Part shown: one piece after another, positions 22,493-34,993 of the stretch
Position numbering within the stretch: position 1 is the first letter of the stretch
Layout of the letters: every line of letters begins with the position of its first letter
Assembly: GCA_025201345.1 (NCBI GenBank)
Contig: JAIXMG010000004.1
Location: 1 to 64,000, forward strand
DNA: 64,000 nucleotides
Source: Thamnidium elegans
Lineage: Eukaryota; Mucoromycota; Mucoromycetes; Mucorales; Mucoraceae
Direction: 5' to 3'
Position numbers and translations under genes: made by a program
Notes under the pieces: generated by a model
Database searches by the model: none
The model's input: only the letters and a program-made list of their open reading frames with translations
What the model was told of the DNA's origin: nothing

Positions 22493-22640
22493 GTTGCTCT
22501 AAGAGAAACCATACCCGTTTGTACTGGTATGAAGAAAACAAAACTACTAAAAAAAGCAGAATATTAGATATAAGCTTCCTTAAAATATACACATATAAAA
22601 AAAAAGTACTTACTTGGTATACATTGTAATAAAAAAAGAT
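22493..22640. repeat. dispersed repeat, copy 2
   Basis: Same-orientation partner of 10494-10640. Just upstream (about 22441-22492) an imperfect inverted repeat surrounds ctatttaaggg / cactaaatag. The copy ends about 145 bp before the RFC start codon, so it may supply part of that promoter. Confidence 0.65.
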
Positions 22641-22783
22641 AAAACAGAAACCCTTTTGCTTTATTTAATCATGCTTGGGATAAACGTCACATAAACGCAG
22701 TCGCGAATTCCAGTTCAGAAAAATATCCACTTTACGCGGTTATCGCGCTTTTCCTTTACAACCTTTTGTAAAAAAAAAAAAAA

Positions 22784-24078
22784 ATGAGTTCTTCCATGGA
22801 TATTGATCCACCTACAACAAGTGAATCTCCATCAGAGACCTCTGATTACTATTCTCCTTGGTAATACCTTGTAGTTTTTTTCTTTTTTAATATGTGTATT
22901 TTTTTTTTTTATTTACACGTAAACTTTTTTTTATTTTGTTAGGCTCGAAAAGTACAGACCTAAAGTGTTGAGTGATATTGTTGGTAATGACGATATTGTT
23001 TCTCGTTTGAAGATCATTTCAAAGGATGGTAATATGCCCAATGTTCTTTTAGTTGTAAGTCTAATATTCTCAATGGGAGTTTTGCAGGCACTAAGTTTAT
23101 ATGTGTGTAGGGTATGCCTGGTGTTGGTAAAACGACAAGTGTTTTATGCTTAGCTTCAGAGCTGCTTGGACCTTCTTATAAGGACGCTGTACTTGAATTA
23201 AATGCATCTGATGATAGGTAAAATAGTATAGGTAAAGCAAGAATGAATATGAAAGCTGATTTTTTTTTAAAAAAAAATAAATATATAGATCCATTGATAC
23301 AGTCAGAGACAATATTAAGAAATTCGCACAAAAGAAGGTTACTTTACCACCTGGAAAACACAAGATTATTATTTTGGATGAAGCAGATAGTATGACAGGT
23401 GGTGCTCAACAAGCACTTCGTAGAACTATGGAACTTTATACAAACACAACTCGATTTGCATTAGCTTGTAATGAGTCCAGTAAAATCATTGAGCCTCTTC
23501 AATCTCGTTGTGCTGTATTGCGTTATGAAAAGTTAAAGGATGAACAAATCTTGGAAAGATTATTAGAGATTTGTGAAAAAGAACAGGTATAGTATATATT
23601 ATTTATTTTTTGGATCCAAGTAAAATTAATATATGTATAGGTTAAATATAATGATGGAGGTTTAGAAGCTATTATTTTCACAGCAGATGGTGATATGCGT
23701 CAAGCTATCAATAACTTGCAAGCAACTCATTTTGGTTCTGACTTTGTGAATGAAGAAAACGTGTTCAAGATTTGTGATCAACCTCATCCAGCTATTGTGC
23801 AAGAGATTCTTAGTAGTTGTGCTCAATGTGATGTTAATAACGCAGTTGCGTTATTACAAAAATTGTATCACTCTGGTTACGCTTCTATCGATATTATAAA
23901 TACCTTTTTCCGTGTGTCGAGATCGTTTACGGAATTAGACGAACAATTTAGATTGGATTGTATGAAACCCATTGGTGAGGCCAACTTGAAAATCAATGGA
24001 GGCCATACTTCATTATTACAACTTGAGGGTATGATCGCTAGTATTTGTATGATCTCTCCTAATTATGCAAGTTTGTAA
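22784..24078 (+). CDS. RFC4: replication factor C small subunit (yeast Rfc4 / human RFC2 type)
   Basis: Five exons: 22784-22860, 22943-23054, 23111-23217, 23289-23586 and 23641-24078, give 343 residues. AAA+ clamp-loader motifs are complete: RFC box [16 protein letters not shown], Walker [10 protein letters not shown] (residues 64-72), NASDDR, Walker B with ILDEADS (near 126), sensor region [10 protein letters not shown] and the arginine-finger SRC motif in [12 protein letters not shown]. The blocks [18 protein letters not shown] and [19 protein letters not shown] point to the subunit called Rfc4 in budding yeast and RFC2 in humans. The complex loads PCNA on primed DNA. The Walker A has Met-Pro and Val where Pro-Pro and Thr are usual, a conservative difference. 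Confidence 0.94.
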
Positions 24079-24259
24079 ATTGTGATAGTAATAAATTGTA
24101 TAGAAAAAATATGTGCTTTATATCTCTTCCCCCCCCCCTCCCTCCCTTTTTTTTAACTATAAATATATACACCTTCTGCTTTATTGTATAAATAGAGTAA
24201 ATGACGATTATAATTAGCTAAAATCAAAATGACGCCAATTGATTCAACTCCTTAATTTG

Positions 24260-26161
24260 TCAAGTCTTCAAATCAAGTAACCTTTTAGTAATATCGTCCA
24301 AATCCAACTTTAAATAATCTACAATGAAACTGCCAATATCTGTATTTTCATAACTCCCTCTAAGTAATTCAGCTTGATGACCATAAGCGTATAGGTTAAC
24401 ATCTACAGCAGTATGTCCCATCGTTGTCCACTACAGATTTAAAAAAAAGTTAATACGTATAAATATATACATATATACATTCTTACACCAACTTGAGATC
24501 GTCTACTGACTAAATCTGAAAGCATGACAGCAAAGAACTCTATGGCAGTACCACTATACTTCCAAGAAAATAATCTAGCCAACTCTTGCTTAGAGATATC
24601 ATTGAGACCCAAACCTTGACCGATAATGGTATCTAACAAATACTCCTTTGTATCGGTTTCATCTTGAATTGCTTTAGCCCACATCCAACTCAAAACTTCG
24701 GAAGAATTTTTGACGCGTGATAATGGCTCTGGATCCCATTCATATCGAGGAAATCCTTTGCTAACTTGACGACCTACAGTTAAACCACCTGTTTCATGAT
24801 CGCTGGTTGATATAAGAATTGTACCGGGATTTTGGTCGACGAATTTCATTACTGCTTTGATAGTTTGTTGGTATTCTAAAACTTCATGGTACATAGCCAT
24901 AGGATCATTACTAGTCAAAGATAAATTTAACTTTTTTTTTTTTTTTTTAGGGTAGTATACACTTACATATGACCTGCCATATCAATTCTACTTCCTTCTA
25001 CCATTAAAAAGAATCCGTGTTTCGAATTTTGACTGGATTTCTTGAGAATAGAGAGAGCCTTTTCAGTCATTTCATCAAGCGAAGGTTCAATAGAAGGATC
25101 ATTATCAATAGCATAATTCATATGCTACATACGTAATATATATCATTAAAAAAAGAAAAGAAAAAGAAATGCTTGTATATTACCTGATTGGCGAATAAAC
25201 CAAGTAAGGGTAATTTAGCATTTTCATCAAGTTGATCAAAATCTTTTCTTGTAGTCTTTGTATCCCAGTCAAAATCAAATTTACCTTGCTGAATCAAATC
25301 TTTATCATCTTGTCTGCAACTTCCTTCTGTCTTATTACTTAAAAATTGACATAGGCCACCACCAAACATTAAATCTACGGTTCTTCCCAAGGGATTGTAC
25401 CCCAATTGCTGCTCTGCAATTGCGTTTTCCAAATCTCTCCAACCGATATGAGAAGAAAAGGCAGCAGGTGTTGCATGTGTTATTCGAGATTTAACAACCA
25501 TGCCTGTCTTCATATGCTTATGTATTTTAGCAGATTCTAGTACAGTTCCACAAGGAATTTTATCTGGATTTACTACACTCTAAAACAGTTAGATAATTAT
25601 TTCTGGAGAGGAGGGGGGGTTTTACCAGCAATAGCACCATTAAAGGTTTTGATACCACATGAAAATGCAGTGGCGCCAGCAGCACTATCGGTAATTAAAC
25701 TAGATGAACTTTGAGTACGACTTTGTCCAACCAAGATTTTATCTAACGGGAACACAATGGAATTGACAGGCGAACCTTCTTTCCAACTATGATATTGACG
25801 TGCAAAAGTTTCAGAAGCGGGTCCAAATCCATCGCTTACCATCATAATTACATTTCGTTTGACAGGTTCTTTACGGTAAAAAAAATCTTGTTTAGTAAAA
25901 AAAAAAAAAACACAGGGAAGAAACAAGTTACTTTACTTTGGTTATAGTTTATTACCAGTACAGTGAATAATGTTATTCCTGCAACGCAAAATATACCATA
26001 TATAGCCATATTACGGTATCTAGGATGCTCCTACGTCAAAAAAAAAAAAAAAAAAAAAAAAAAGAGTAAGTAGGTACAAGGAAAAAAAAAATATGGTTAC
26101 ATACCTTTCTTACATACGAGTCAGTAGATTTATTACTTAGTAATGTATAGTTTTTTAGCAT
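24260..26161 (-). CDS. PHO8: vacuolar-type membrane alkaline phosphatase (Pho8-like)
   Basis: Seven exons: 26161-26105, 26030-25937, 25886-25626, 25572-25184, 25124-24967, 24910-24487 and 24430-24260, give 517 residues. A cytosolic tail and one transmembrane segment (about residues 27-48) precede the enzyme, a type II anchor as in yeast Pho8. Metal and catalytic residues are visible: MVSDGFGP (zinc/magnesium Asp69), ITDSAAGATAFSCG with nucleophile Ser118, THATPAAFSSH, EGSRIDMAGH, STSDHETGG and GHTAVDV (zinc His). It hydrolyses phosphate monoesters in the vacuole. The acceptor of exon 4 was chosen at 25573 because the nearer AG would break the frame. The intron at 26104-26031 carries an A run of about 25. 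Confidence 0.92.
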
Positions 26162-26391
26162 GATTATTATATGTAAATCAAAAGAAAAAAGATAAAAAGA
26201 ACCCGATCAAACAATTACCCTTTAAAAGTCAACTGTCACTTTATTTATTTTTTGTGTGTCGTAGGAGGGGAGACAGTCACTGACGATAGTAAAAATGGAT
26301 AAATGCAAAGCTCCCTGAATCCCCTTTCTCATATATTACTATAGTTCTTGTCTTTTATTTTATTTCTTTTTCTTTATTCTTTTATATAAAA

Positions 26392-27129
26392 ATGAACAAT
26401 TCTTGGGATACAGATGATATTGGTGAAAAGACACAAGTTACACCAACATTAGAACACAACAATAATGCTTGGGAAAGCAATAAACAAGAATTACCACCTA
26501 TAGATCAACCTCTTCACGCAGCAGGTACAAGTATTGATATCCCTGCACCACCGGTAGTAGAAGAAGAGCCTCATCGTCATCCTAGTTTACCACGAATTCT
26601 TATTCGTGTATGGCAATTTTTTGCAGCAATTGGAGCATTTGGGTTTCAAGTAGGAGCTTCACCAGTAAGTATGCTTGCTATTTTTTAAATTGTAAATACT
26701 AATTAATAATAAAAAGTATTCGGGAGAAGAGATGCCATTTAGTAAACCAGACCTAATGTATTATGGTTATGTCATTTGTTGGTTATCGATTATTTGGAGT
26801 TCATTTAATGTATTTGTTTATTTGACTCGAAGATTTGGTAACGGACATAAGATCAAACGATTTGTATCTACGTTACTAGATGCTGCTTTAACAGCATTAT
26901 TTGGAGTTTGTGTATTTTATCAAATTGCTACTTACAAGTGTAAACCTGGATTGCATAATGGATGGTAAAACAAGTATTTTATTTATTTTTTTAATCTTTT
27001 TCTAATTTTTTTTTTTTTAGGTGCGATTTTTATAATACTGGCATATTTTTCTTAATGTCACTCTTTTTAACATACGTTGTACATGCATTATGGGATGTAT
27101 TTGGTGCTATGACTTGTCTTCGCAAATAA
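26392..27129 (+). CDS. four-transmembrane (MARVEL-like) membrane protein
   Basis: Three exons (26392-26664, 26717-26964, 27021-27129) give 209 residues. The first 75 residues are polar and Pro/Asn-rich. Four hydrophobic segments follow: RVWQFFAAIGAFGFQVG, YVICWLSIIWSSFNVFVYL, LDAALTALFGVCVFYQIA and FFLMSLFLTYVVHALWDVF. A short loop with two Cys (KCKPGLHNGWC) lies between segments 3 and 4. The topology resembles fungal MARVEL-domain proteins, which act in membrane apposition and vesicle traffic, but I do not recognise a specific family, so the assignment is by shape only. Splice phases (0 and 2) agree, and the reading frame ends naturally at CGCAAATAA. Confidence 0.8.
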
Positions 27130-27380
27130 TATACACACATAAAAAAAAAATCTGTTACATTTATAATACTTCTAAATACTACGTTTTAATTACAATAAAT
27201 AATAATATATATAAAAAACGAAAAAAAAGGGAAATATATTATATTTTTTTTTTTTTTATAATAGTAATAATAATGATATGAACAAAGGGGGTGAGTTTTT
27301 TTTTTTTTTAGTAAGAAAAGGGGATAGGAGTAAACTATACACATAAAAAAAAAAGAGAGAGAGAGAAAAAGATATATAAA

Positions 27381-29180
27381 TTAACGCCCATACATTTCTT
27401 CAAAATAAGGTGCTAAGCGACCACGATCTACAGTAGCGATATAATAATGGCCACCATTATTAGTCCAACTAACTGCTTCAGAATAATACTCGAATTCTTC
27501 TACCCGTAAAATAGATTCAGGCATATTTAAAGTACGTTGATTGATTTTATGGTGTTTAGGAACAAATGATTTCAAGGAGATGATTTTGGTTCCTTCTTTC
27601 AAGTCTAAAAACAATTGTGCCAATGCTTGATTGGTTGCTGCATCAAATGCATAGTTGTTTACAAGAAGTACGTCTGATCTTTTTAATGTTGAATAAAGGT
27701 CATTCGCTGCTACGTCAAGAAAATCACCGTGTCTAAAATGAATTTTACCTGTTGGAAGGCGCCACGCTCTAATTATATGCATATATTTGTTTAGTTATTT
27801 CTATTTATTTATATGTATAAAAAGTGCTTACTTCATACGTGCCGCATATTCTTTTAATTGACGCTTGGCAAATTTACATGGTGTTTCCATAATTTCAATA
27901 CCATATGCCTCACATCCAGTTTGTGCTGCTACCTGAAGTACAACATTACCAATACCACATCCTAAATCCATAAATACGCTCTTTGAATTGACTCCAGTTT
28001 TTGTAATAAAATCCTTTACTAAAATTGGGTTGATCTCACCGTATACATTATTTGAAAAAGCTACATAAAAAAATCTTTATCAATTAAAGCGCATAATCAA
28101 AAATTTACTTTTTTTTTTACCTTGGTAGTTATTCAAAGCATCCGATTGACGAGCTACAGTACGACTATAAACTTGAAATAAAATATGACAAGCTAAATCA
28201 TAACTGGGATGACACATATCTTTAGCATTTTTACCGATCACACCTTCGGTTTTTAAACGTTTCATGACCTTGTTAAAATCATTTACAGCTTGTGAAAACC
28301 CTGCACTACTACGACGATTACGATACTTTGTTAGATTTCGCATAACGCCATGCGACTGATTGCCAAGTAATTTTTGTTCTTCTGGTAAAAGGTAACAATC
28401 GTAAATAAATTCGCAGGTACGCATCAAGTCTGTAATTGGATTGTATTCATCCTTGTCTTCTTCTTCTTCCTCATTATTTCTACCTGTTGTATTTTTAATA
28501 ACTGGCTTCAATAATAAAAAGCTTTTTGTGTATGCATTAGTAAAAGCTTCTTTTTTCTTTTTTTTTTTTGTAATTTCTTCTTAGTACTCACTTTTCTGGC
28601 TCAATTAAACCTGGATATTCAAGAACAACACGGAGATTCTTTTCTTTGTTTGTAGGAGAAGATTGACCAGGACTATCAGTGTCCGTTTCAGTAAAGTCTA
28701 AAATATTATTCTTGGTTAAAATACACATTGGTTGATTTTGTAACTAGAATAAAAATAATAAAAGAAAAAAAACTTACAAGGTCGATATTGACTAATTTCT
28801 GCTTGAACGATGCGATCGGAATGAGTAATAGATTTGGCAACCTTTGTAATTGGTACCTTTTCTTTCACCATTTTCTTGTCTCGAGTATTTTCAAATGAGT
28901 TAGATAGTCTCCTCTTTGTACTGGTAGATTCAGATTTAGACTGCTGAATAGTAGTGGTAGTAGTAGTAATGGTAGTGGTGGTAGTGACATTAGAGGAAGT
29001 ACTGGCTTGGGCTTGAGCTTGGGCTTGAGCTTGGGCTGCTGCTGCTGCCGCTGCCGCAGCTGCTGCCAGTTTACTAGCCATTACTTTCTTTGGAGGTAAA
29101 GTTACAGTTTGTTTATTTTGGTCTTTTTCTACCAAGAGATGACTTCTATCTTCAGTTTTAGAAGATTCAATAGTAGTCAT
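27381..29180 (-). CDS. DOT1: histone H3 Lys79 methyltransferase Dot1
   Basis: Five exons: 29180-28778, 28697-28592, 28521-28121, 28060-27832 and 27768-27381, give 508 residues. The C-terminal 300 residues hold the DOT1 methyltransferase core: SNNVYGEINPILV, SAM-binding DLGCGIGNVVLQVA (about 335-348), a following acidic position in AYGIEIME, NNYAFDAATN (the N-N-x-x-F loop) and LKSFVPKHHKIN. The N-terminus is low complexity, with a run of 11 Ala followed by Gln-Ala repeats and a Thr-rich tract, then Lys-rich sequence that may bind nucleosomal DNA as in yeast Dot1. The enzyme methylates H3K79 in chromatin. Intron 2 contains a perfect TACTAAT branch site. It is adjacent to another chromatin gene (SWI3-like), which may be chance. 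Confidence 0.94.
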
Positions 29181-29399
29181 GTTTTTGTTGCTGTATAAAA
29201 AGTTAAAAAAAGGGAAAAATAATAATAAAAAAACAAGGGGATAAATAAAAAGAAAAAAAAAGAGAGAGGCGGATTTTGAATTAAATTGGGACTTTTCTTT
29301 TACATGTTCAAAAAATACATTTAAAAAAGAGAGAAAAAAAAAAAAAAAAAAAAAAAAAAGTTAAAAAAAAGAAAGAAAGAAAAAAGAAAAAAAAAAGGA

Positions 29400-30614
29400 T
29401 TATAAAGTCATGATATTATTGAAACCAGGAGGAAGATTAGAACGTGGTTGATCATGCTGTTGCATTTGCATTTGCATTTGTAATTGATATTGTTGTTGCT
29501 GTAATTGTAATTGTTGTAAAGCTTGAGGCGAAGGATGGTGTTGATTACCGTTCAAGAACATAGAAGGACTAGCACCAGCTAATTGTTGTTGAAGTTGAGC
29601 AGGAGTAATAATACTTGCAAGTGCGTTTGCTTTACTAATACTCTTTGCTATTTCTTGCCTAATTGAAAGCACTTTTCTTTTAAATACACTTTGATCTTGT
29701 TCAAGTTGACGTCTTTCTTTTTCTAACTGTCTCTTTTGTTCTTCTACCCTATTTTCTAATGATTGATAATCTTCAAATTGTTGTTGATATTGTATCAATT
29801 TACATTTGAATAGCGTATTTGTTAATTCAATCAATTTGCTTTCTTCTATTTCATTTCTTTCTGGTTTCTTTTCCTCTTCTTCTTCTTCGTCTTGTCCTTC
29901 ATCCTTTTCTTGTTCTTGCTCTAACTTTACTTTATCGTTATCTATTTTAACAGGTATAATTTCAAATACATCAATATCTCCTGCTGCTGCTGCTACTTTT
30001 GGTTCTACAGCAGAAGCTAAAAAGGCTACTGCAGTCATGATAGGATTTTCTTTATGTTGAATTGAATCATATTGAAGTAATCCCAATTTTTCAATTTCGA
30101 CATCTTGAAAGGGATCATTGAGAGGCAATTGAAGATAATGTAACACACATTCATCATGTGTACGTGTACCAACATGATTCGAAATCTTTTCCCAATTATC
30201 TCCAAACATACCAAGTCCTTCCTTTAAAAGGTCTTCTTCTTCTTTATCCCATTTATTTTGTTCCTTTTCAAATCGCTCTAAAACAAAGTGTCCACTCATT
30301 TGATTGACTGGATATTTACCTTCAATAAAACATTGTTTACAAATATAAAAATCGGGTTGAGTTGTACTGCAGTATTGTTCATCTTGACATGCTTGTTGAC
30401 ATGATGCACATACTTGTGGTTTCTTTTCTTTATGAGCATCATAATAATGTTTGACTTCAGTTTTCTCCTCTTTGGCTTGCTTTTCTTCGTCTTGTGATTC
30501 TTCCCGATTATCTTGTTCTTTTGGTTCTAAAGGTTTATCTATAACCACTTTGAATTGACTATCGAAGGGTGGACTAAGTGAGGAAAGCTTAGCATCAGGA
30601 TCAACCTAACATTG

Positions 30615-30657
<43 letters not shown>

Positions 30658-32062
30658 TCAGTAACTATGGATTACACTAATTAAGAAAAAAAAAAAGCTT
30701 ACTTGATAATTAATCAAACCCCATTGTTCTAAAAACGCATGAACACGAAGAATAGCGCAAACATCACCTGTCAAATTACGTCTGCAAGCCGTAATGGTAA
30801 GGTATTCGATTGGGTTCATACGATAGGTATTAATCATAAAATCACGGTATTCCATATAAACAGTAGGTGTCTTTGACTTGTTACGATCATTAAAAAATTC
30901 AGGTAAAGCTTTAGATTCTATAGAATGAATGGTGGTAATATCAAACCAAGCAGCATAAGAAGGAATAATGATATCATGAGACTGAATAGATAAATAGCGT
31001 TGAGGGTCTTCTTCTGGTAATGGTATAGCAGAGAGATCGACAGGTAATAGAATAGCAGCATCTACTTCTTTTGTTTCCTCATGAGGAGGAATAAGCGTTG
31101 TATGATCAAATGTATTTTCTTCTTCTTCATGTTTAATAGCTAAAGGAGGTTTAGCTTTTTTGGTTTCCATGTTATAAACTTCTTCTGACGATCTTTTAAA
31201 GGTGGTACGTTTATCGGGATAATCATAGTCGGATGGTGCCATCCACTCATTGTACTTATAACTGTCTATAATCCATGTGGCTCGAACATGATAAGGGCTC
31301 ATTAAATTGGGTTTGGGTACTTGGCCCTCTGGTAACTCTTCAACGAGAACATTAAATGAATCTGGTAGCCCAATATAATGAATCAATGATTTTCCAATCT
31401 TTTGCTCTTCAATATAGTACAACCGATTGTCTGCATTATAAACTGGGTCTTGATTATCATAAACGATATAAGTTGCTTTATATGGTTCTTCAATAATTTG
31501 ACCTAAGGAGAGAGAGAAAAAAAAAGTTTTTTTTTTAATAATCAGCAATAACAAAAAAAATATATATATAGTTACCACCCAGTTCCTGAATTAAACGTCC
31601 CCATTCTTCCCTTTTAGCTGCAGGAACCTGATCATCAAATGCAATAACAGGAGGTTTATAATAACCATCTTGCTGTAACTGGCGTCGAACAACTTGAACT
31701 AACTCTAGGTATATATCTCTTTCTTCAGGCGCGTCGAATTGCCAGTCGCTCATATCTTTATCAGATTGAAAACAATAAGCGGTCTTGAGGATGGTGTAAA
31801 GCGGTGAAGGTTTAGCTAGGGACTCTACCTTAAAGAAACAGGTCGGTATACGTGTAGGTACATTGCGTGTAGCCGTTAAGGCATCTTGTTGAAATTGGAG
31901 AAATCGGGCCGTAAAATAAGCTAATTCAGGTGCCGTAAATGTCGCATCTGCTCCCACAGATGCAAGCTCGTTACGTAAATCTTCAAGTATCGAATCAAAG
32001 TATGAAATCGTACTGGGTTGTTCATAAAAATTAAAATCAATCTCTGGTGCCTGTATAGCCAT
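29400..32062 (-). CDS. SWI3: SWI/SNF or RSC complex subunit Swi3/Rsc8 (SMARCC type)
   Basis: Three exons (32062-31576, 31502-30703, 30605-29400) give 830 residues. Domain order is diagnostic: an N-terminal SMARCC region, SWIRM domain about residues 334-429 (IIIPSYAAWFDITTIHSIE ... MEYRDFMINTYR ... WGLINYQ), a ZZ-like zinc finger about 490-540 (CASC and CKQC pairs), a SANT domain about 545-590 (WDKEEEDLLKEGLGMFG) and a Leu zipper/coiled coil in the last 200 residues with charged heptads, ending in a Gln/Met-rich tail. Swi3 or Rsc8 forms the scaffold dimer of ATP-dependent remodellers in the nucleus. The presence of a ZZ finger does not decide between the SWI/SNF and RSC paralogues, so the symbol is provisional. 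Intron 2 has a long A run at about 30614-30650. Confidence 0.92.
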
Positions 32063-32303
32063 TTTAAAAACGCGTTTGTAACCTGATTTTAATAAAAGGG
32101 AAAAAAAAAAAAAAAAAAAAAAACGAAAAAAAAAACAAGCCCTTGTTGCCCAATATTTTCTTGTGGCGAAACACGTGACATCGGCTATTTATATTAATTT
32201 CCAAAAAAAGAGATAAAGATATATATTATCACGTGACTATCACGTGCTTAAAACTTTTAGCTACTTCAAATATCATAAACTAAGCAAAAAAATTAATATA
32301 TCA

Positions 32304-32377
32304 GCTTCCGTGGCGCAATTGGCTAGCGCGTCTGACTGTTAATCAGGAGGTTGGTGGTTCAAGCCCACCCGGGAGCG
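32304..32377 (+). tRNA. tRNA-Asn (anticodon GTT)
   Basis: The 74-base sequence folds as a cloverleaf. The acceptor stem GCTTCCG pairs with CGGGAGC (one G-T pair), the D arm is GCGCAATTGGCTAGCGC, the anticodon arm TCTGA-CTGTTAA-TCAGG exposes GTT, and the T arm has GGTGG-TTCAAGC-CCACC. Discriminator base G73. No intron. A T run for RNA polymerase III termination follows at about 32382-32399. Confidence 0.96.
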
Positions 32378-34207
32378 TTTGCTTTTGCCTCTTTTATTTT
32401 GTACATAGTGTATGTAGTCTTTGCTTTCCGTTCCTGGACATTTGTGGTACCTTGAGGGTGCTATGTATAAAAATAATAATTGCCTAAAAAGAAAAGTAAT
32501 TTTTTTAATGTACTAGCACCAAATTTTTTTATTAAATATAATTATTGTTTAAAAGAAAGTGCTGCTAGAATTTGGTATGGTTGTAGAGAAATAAAATAAA
32601 AGGTAAAAGGTAATAGTAAGTTTAAGTGAGCACCAGTTCCTGTTTTGTAAGTAGAACGACTTGGGTAAAATAAAGTAAATAAAGGGTTTTAGATAAAAGT
32701 ACAATGGAGAGTAAGGTCCAAGGGAATTCAAACATAAAATAAAATATAGAATAAAGAGATGAATAAAAGAACTAGTTAAAATGTCTTTTATAAGTTAAAG
32801 AAGTATAAGATTAAATTATAAACAAAATGAATTTTTATTTATTAGATTGTGTCTTTTTTGTTGGCTATTTATATGCTTTTAAATTATGACAATAGATATT
32901 TTTTATGAGTAATGTAAGAAAGTAAATTTAAAGCTATAGAGCATCCACTTCATCACTAAATAGTGTAACCAAAGAAAAAAAGAGAGAACCGTGTAACAGT
33001 GCTATATGATACGATTGGTAAAAGACTCTCTTTATCCACAATGGAGAAATATTTGTCTGGATTTTCATTGGATGTATTAGGTAAAGAAAGATGCATCGAT
33101 CTCCAAAGTGAAGTAGTCAATACCAATGTATATCTTATAATAAATTAATGTTTTACCTTTAACCAAATCGATCAAAGTGTTTCAAAGGCCTCATCTGGTA
33201 TTTTTTGACTACTGGTCCAACTGGTGTAGTCCCTATGTAAAGACAACTGTAGTGCTAGGTCCAATATATGCTATAAAAACAGATGCATGTATGCTATAGT
33301 GTATATTTTTTTAGCATACCACAAAAGGTTTATTTTCTAAGGTTGTACATTTTCTAACATTCTGAGCACCTTTTTTTTCTTTCCTTTGTTTTTCTAATTA
33401 AAACGCAAACAGTCATTTTTATGGACATAAGTACTATAGTAGATGCTTTGTAATATACCTTTTCTTCAGAACCCTCAACTTGTCTTTTCAGAATAGCTCT
33501 TCCGACTTCTTCGCTTTCTTTTTGATATGGGCTCCAAACAGTAAGACTTCTCTTTGATTCTAGGAAAGTCAGTTACATTTATGAAAACAGATGCTTACAT
33601 ATTTATAAAAAACCGCTCGATCGCTGACTCCGTAAGTAACTAATAATAAGTATAACGCGTATCGGGGTCAAAAAGGATACGGAATAAGGGAACTACTGCC
33701 GGGAATTCGAATTCTAGCAAATCTATTTGAACTTGAGTTGATTACTTGGCGGAATAAAAGGTGCGTGCTTAAAGACCCTGAATTTGTTTGGCCTATCTCC
33801 TAATCGTTATATAATAGATTTTTTTCGCTTCCAATTTAATAAAGAGGAATTTTAATTATTTTTTTTAAAAAAATAGTTGCCTTTAATAAAACTTTATTTG
33901 ACATGATTGGAGACTTTTTTTTTAAAAAAAAAACGGACTTAAGGGTTTTTTTAGGCTTTATTTTTGCTTCCGATCTTTTATAGAAACTAGAATAGTTATG
34001 TGAAGAATATAATAAAGTGATGTCAAATAGAAACTAAAAAATTAGTTTATTAAACATAGCAAAAAGAAAAAGGGTTACAAATAAAAAAAAGCAACTTACA
34101 TAATCAGTTGTGGTCCCTGTCTTCCTCAGGGATATTATGTAAGCTCCTTTAAGTCCGGGGTCAATAATGGGGAGGTTTTGGTGTAAATAAAACGTACCCA
34201 ATCAATT

Positions 34208-34254
<47 letters not shown>

Positions 34255-34993
34255 TCAAGGTTTTCCAGGTTTTTAAATCTCCCCAAATTAGGAAATAATT
34301 CTGTACCAAAAAAGAGTTTTTTTTGTACCCCAACTTGGATAAAATAGAGAAATTTCTAAAAGGGATAACTGGTAAAAAAGAAAGCAAGTATATATAAATA
34401 TAATACAATAACTTTATATTTCTATTTACGTCGAAAAAAGGGAAAATTACTTATGACATGCGGATTCTCAGGGTCACCCCTTTGGTACACGTTCTACCAA
34501 GTTTAGATCTAAAAGCGGAATAGAAACCTTTCCCCGCTTTTTTCATTTTTCCCCATGTTACAAGAATGTCATTTCCGCAAAAGAAAAAGGAATGTTTCTT
34601 GGGGGGTTAAATACCCGCTACTTATTAATGTTGCCTGGTCCCGCCGCATGAAAATATAATCCTTGCTTTTTTCTTTTTTCAATGGTAAAAAGAAAATATT
34701 ACTTTTTAATACTAGTAAAGAAAAAAAGACCGTTAGAATAAATTAATACGCCAAAAAAAAAAAAAAAAAACTTTATTTTTTTTTTATCTATTTCGTTTTA
34801 ACAATAAAGTAAAAATGAGCTCTTTTAAACAACCCGAGTAATTAATATTTCCCGCCCTCTGTTCAATTCGTCCCAGTTATTTTTTTTTTTTTAAAAAAAA
34901 AAATTTACTTGGGATATAAAAAAAGGCCATTCAATTTTTTTTTCTTTTTTAACTTCTTTTTTCGATTTTAAATATTATATATATCCACCAAAA
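32378..34993. other. 2.6-kb intergenic region
   Basis: No convincing gene. It contains two T/A palindromic tracts (33859-33873, 33915-33933), a third at 34880-34903 just before the zinc-finger gene, a T run at about 34216-34252, and a stable-looking hairpin at 34095-34143 listed separately. Confidence 0.55.
34095..34143. repeat. long hairpin with inner stem
   Basis: CTTACATAAT (34095-34104) pairs exactly with ATTATGTAAG (34134-34143). Inside, CCCTG pairs with CAGGG around a 7-base loop. The two stems are separated by unequal internal loops. It could be a folded RNA or a remnant of a small inverted-repeat element; there is no homology evidence. Confidence 0.6.

Larger units (their letters stand above)
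19334..22783. other. 3.4-kb intergenic region
   Basis: No credible gene on either strand. It contains a pyrimidine-poor GA-rich microsatellite at about 21341-21367, several long A or T runs (for example 20188-20209 and 21063-21090), a perfect hairpin at 21802-21830, and one copy of a dispersed repeat at 22493-22640. The last 150 bases form the promoter of the RFC gene. Confidence 0.55.
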
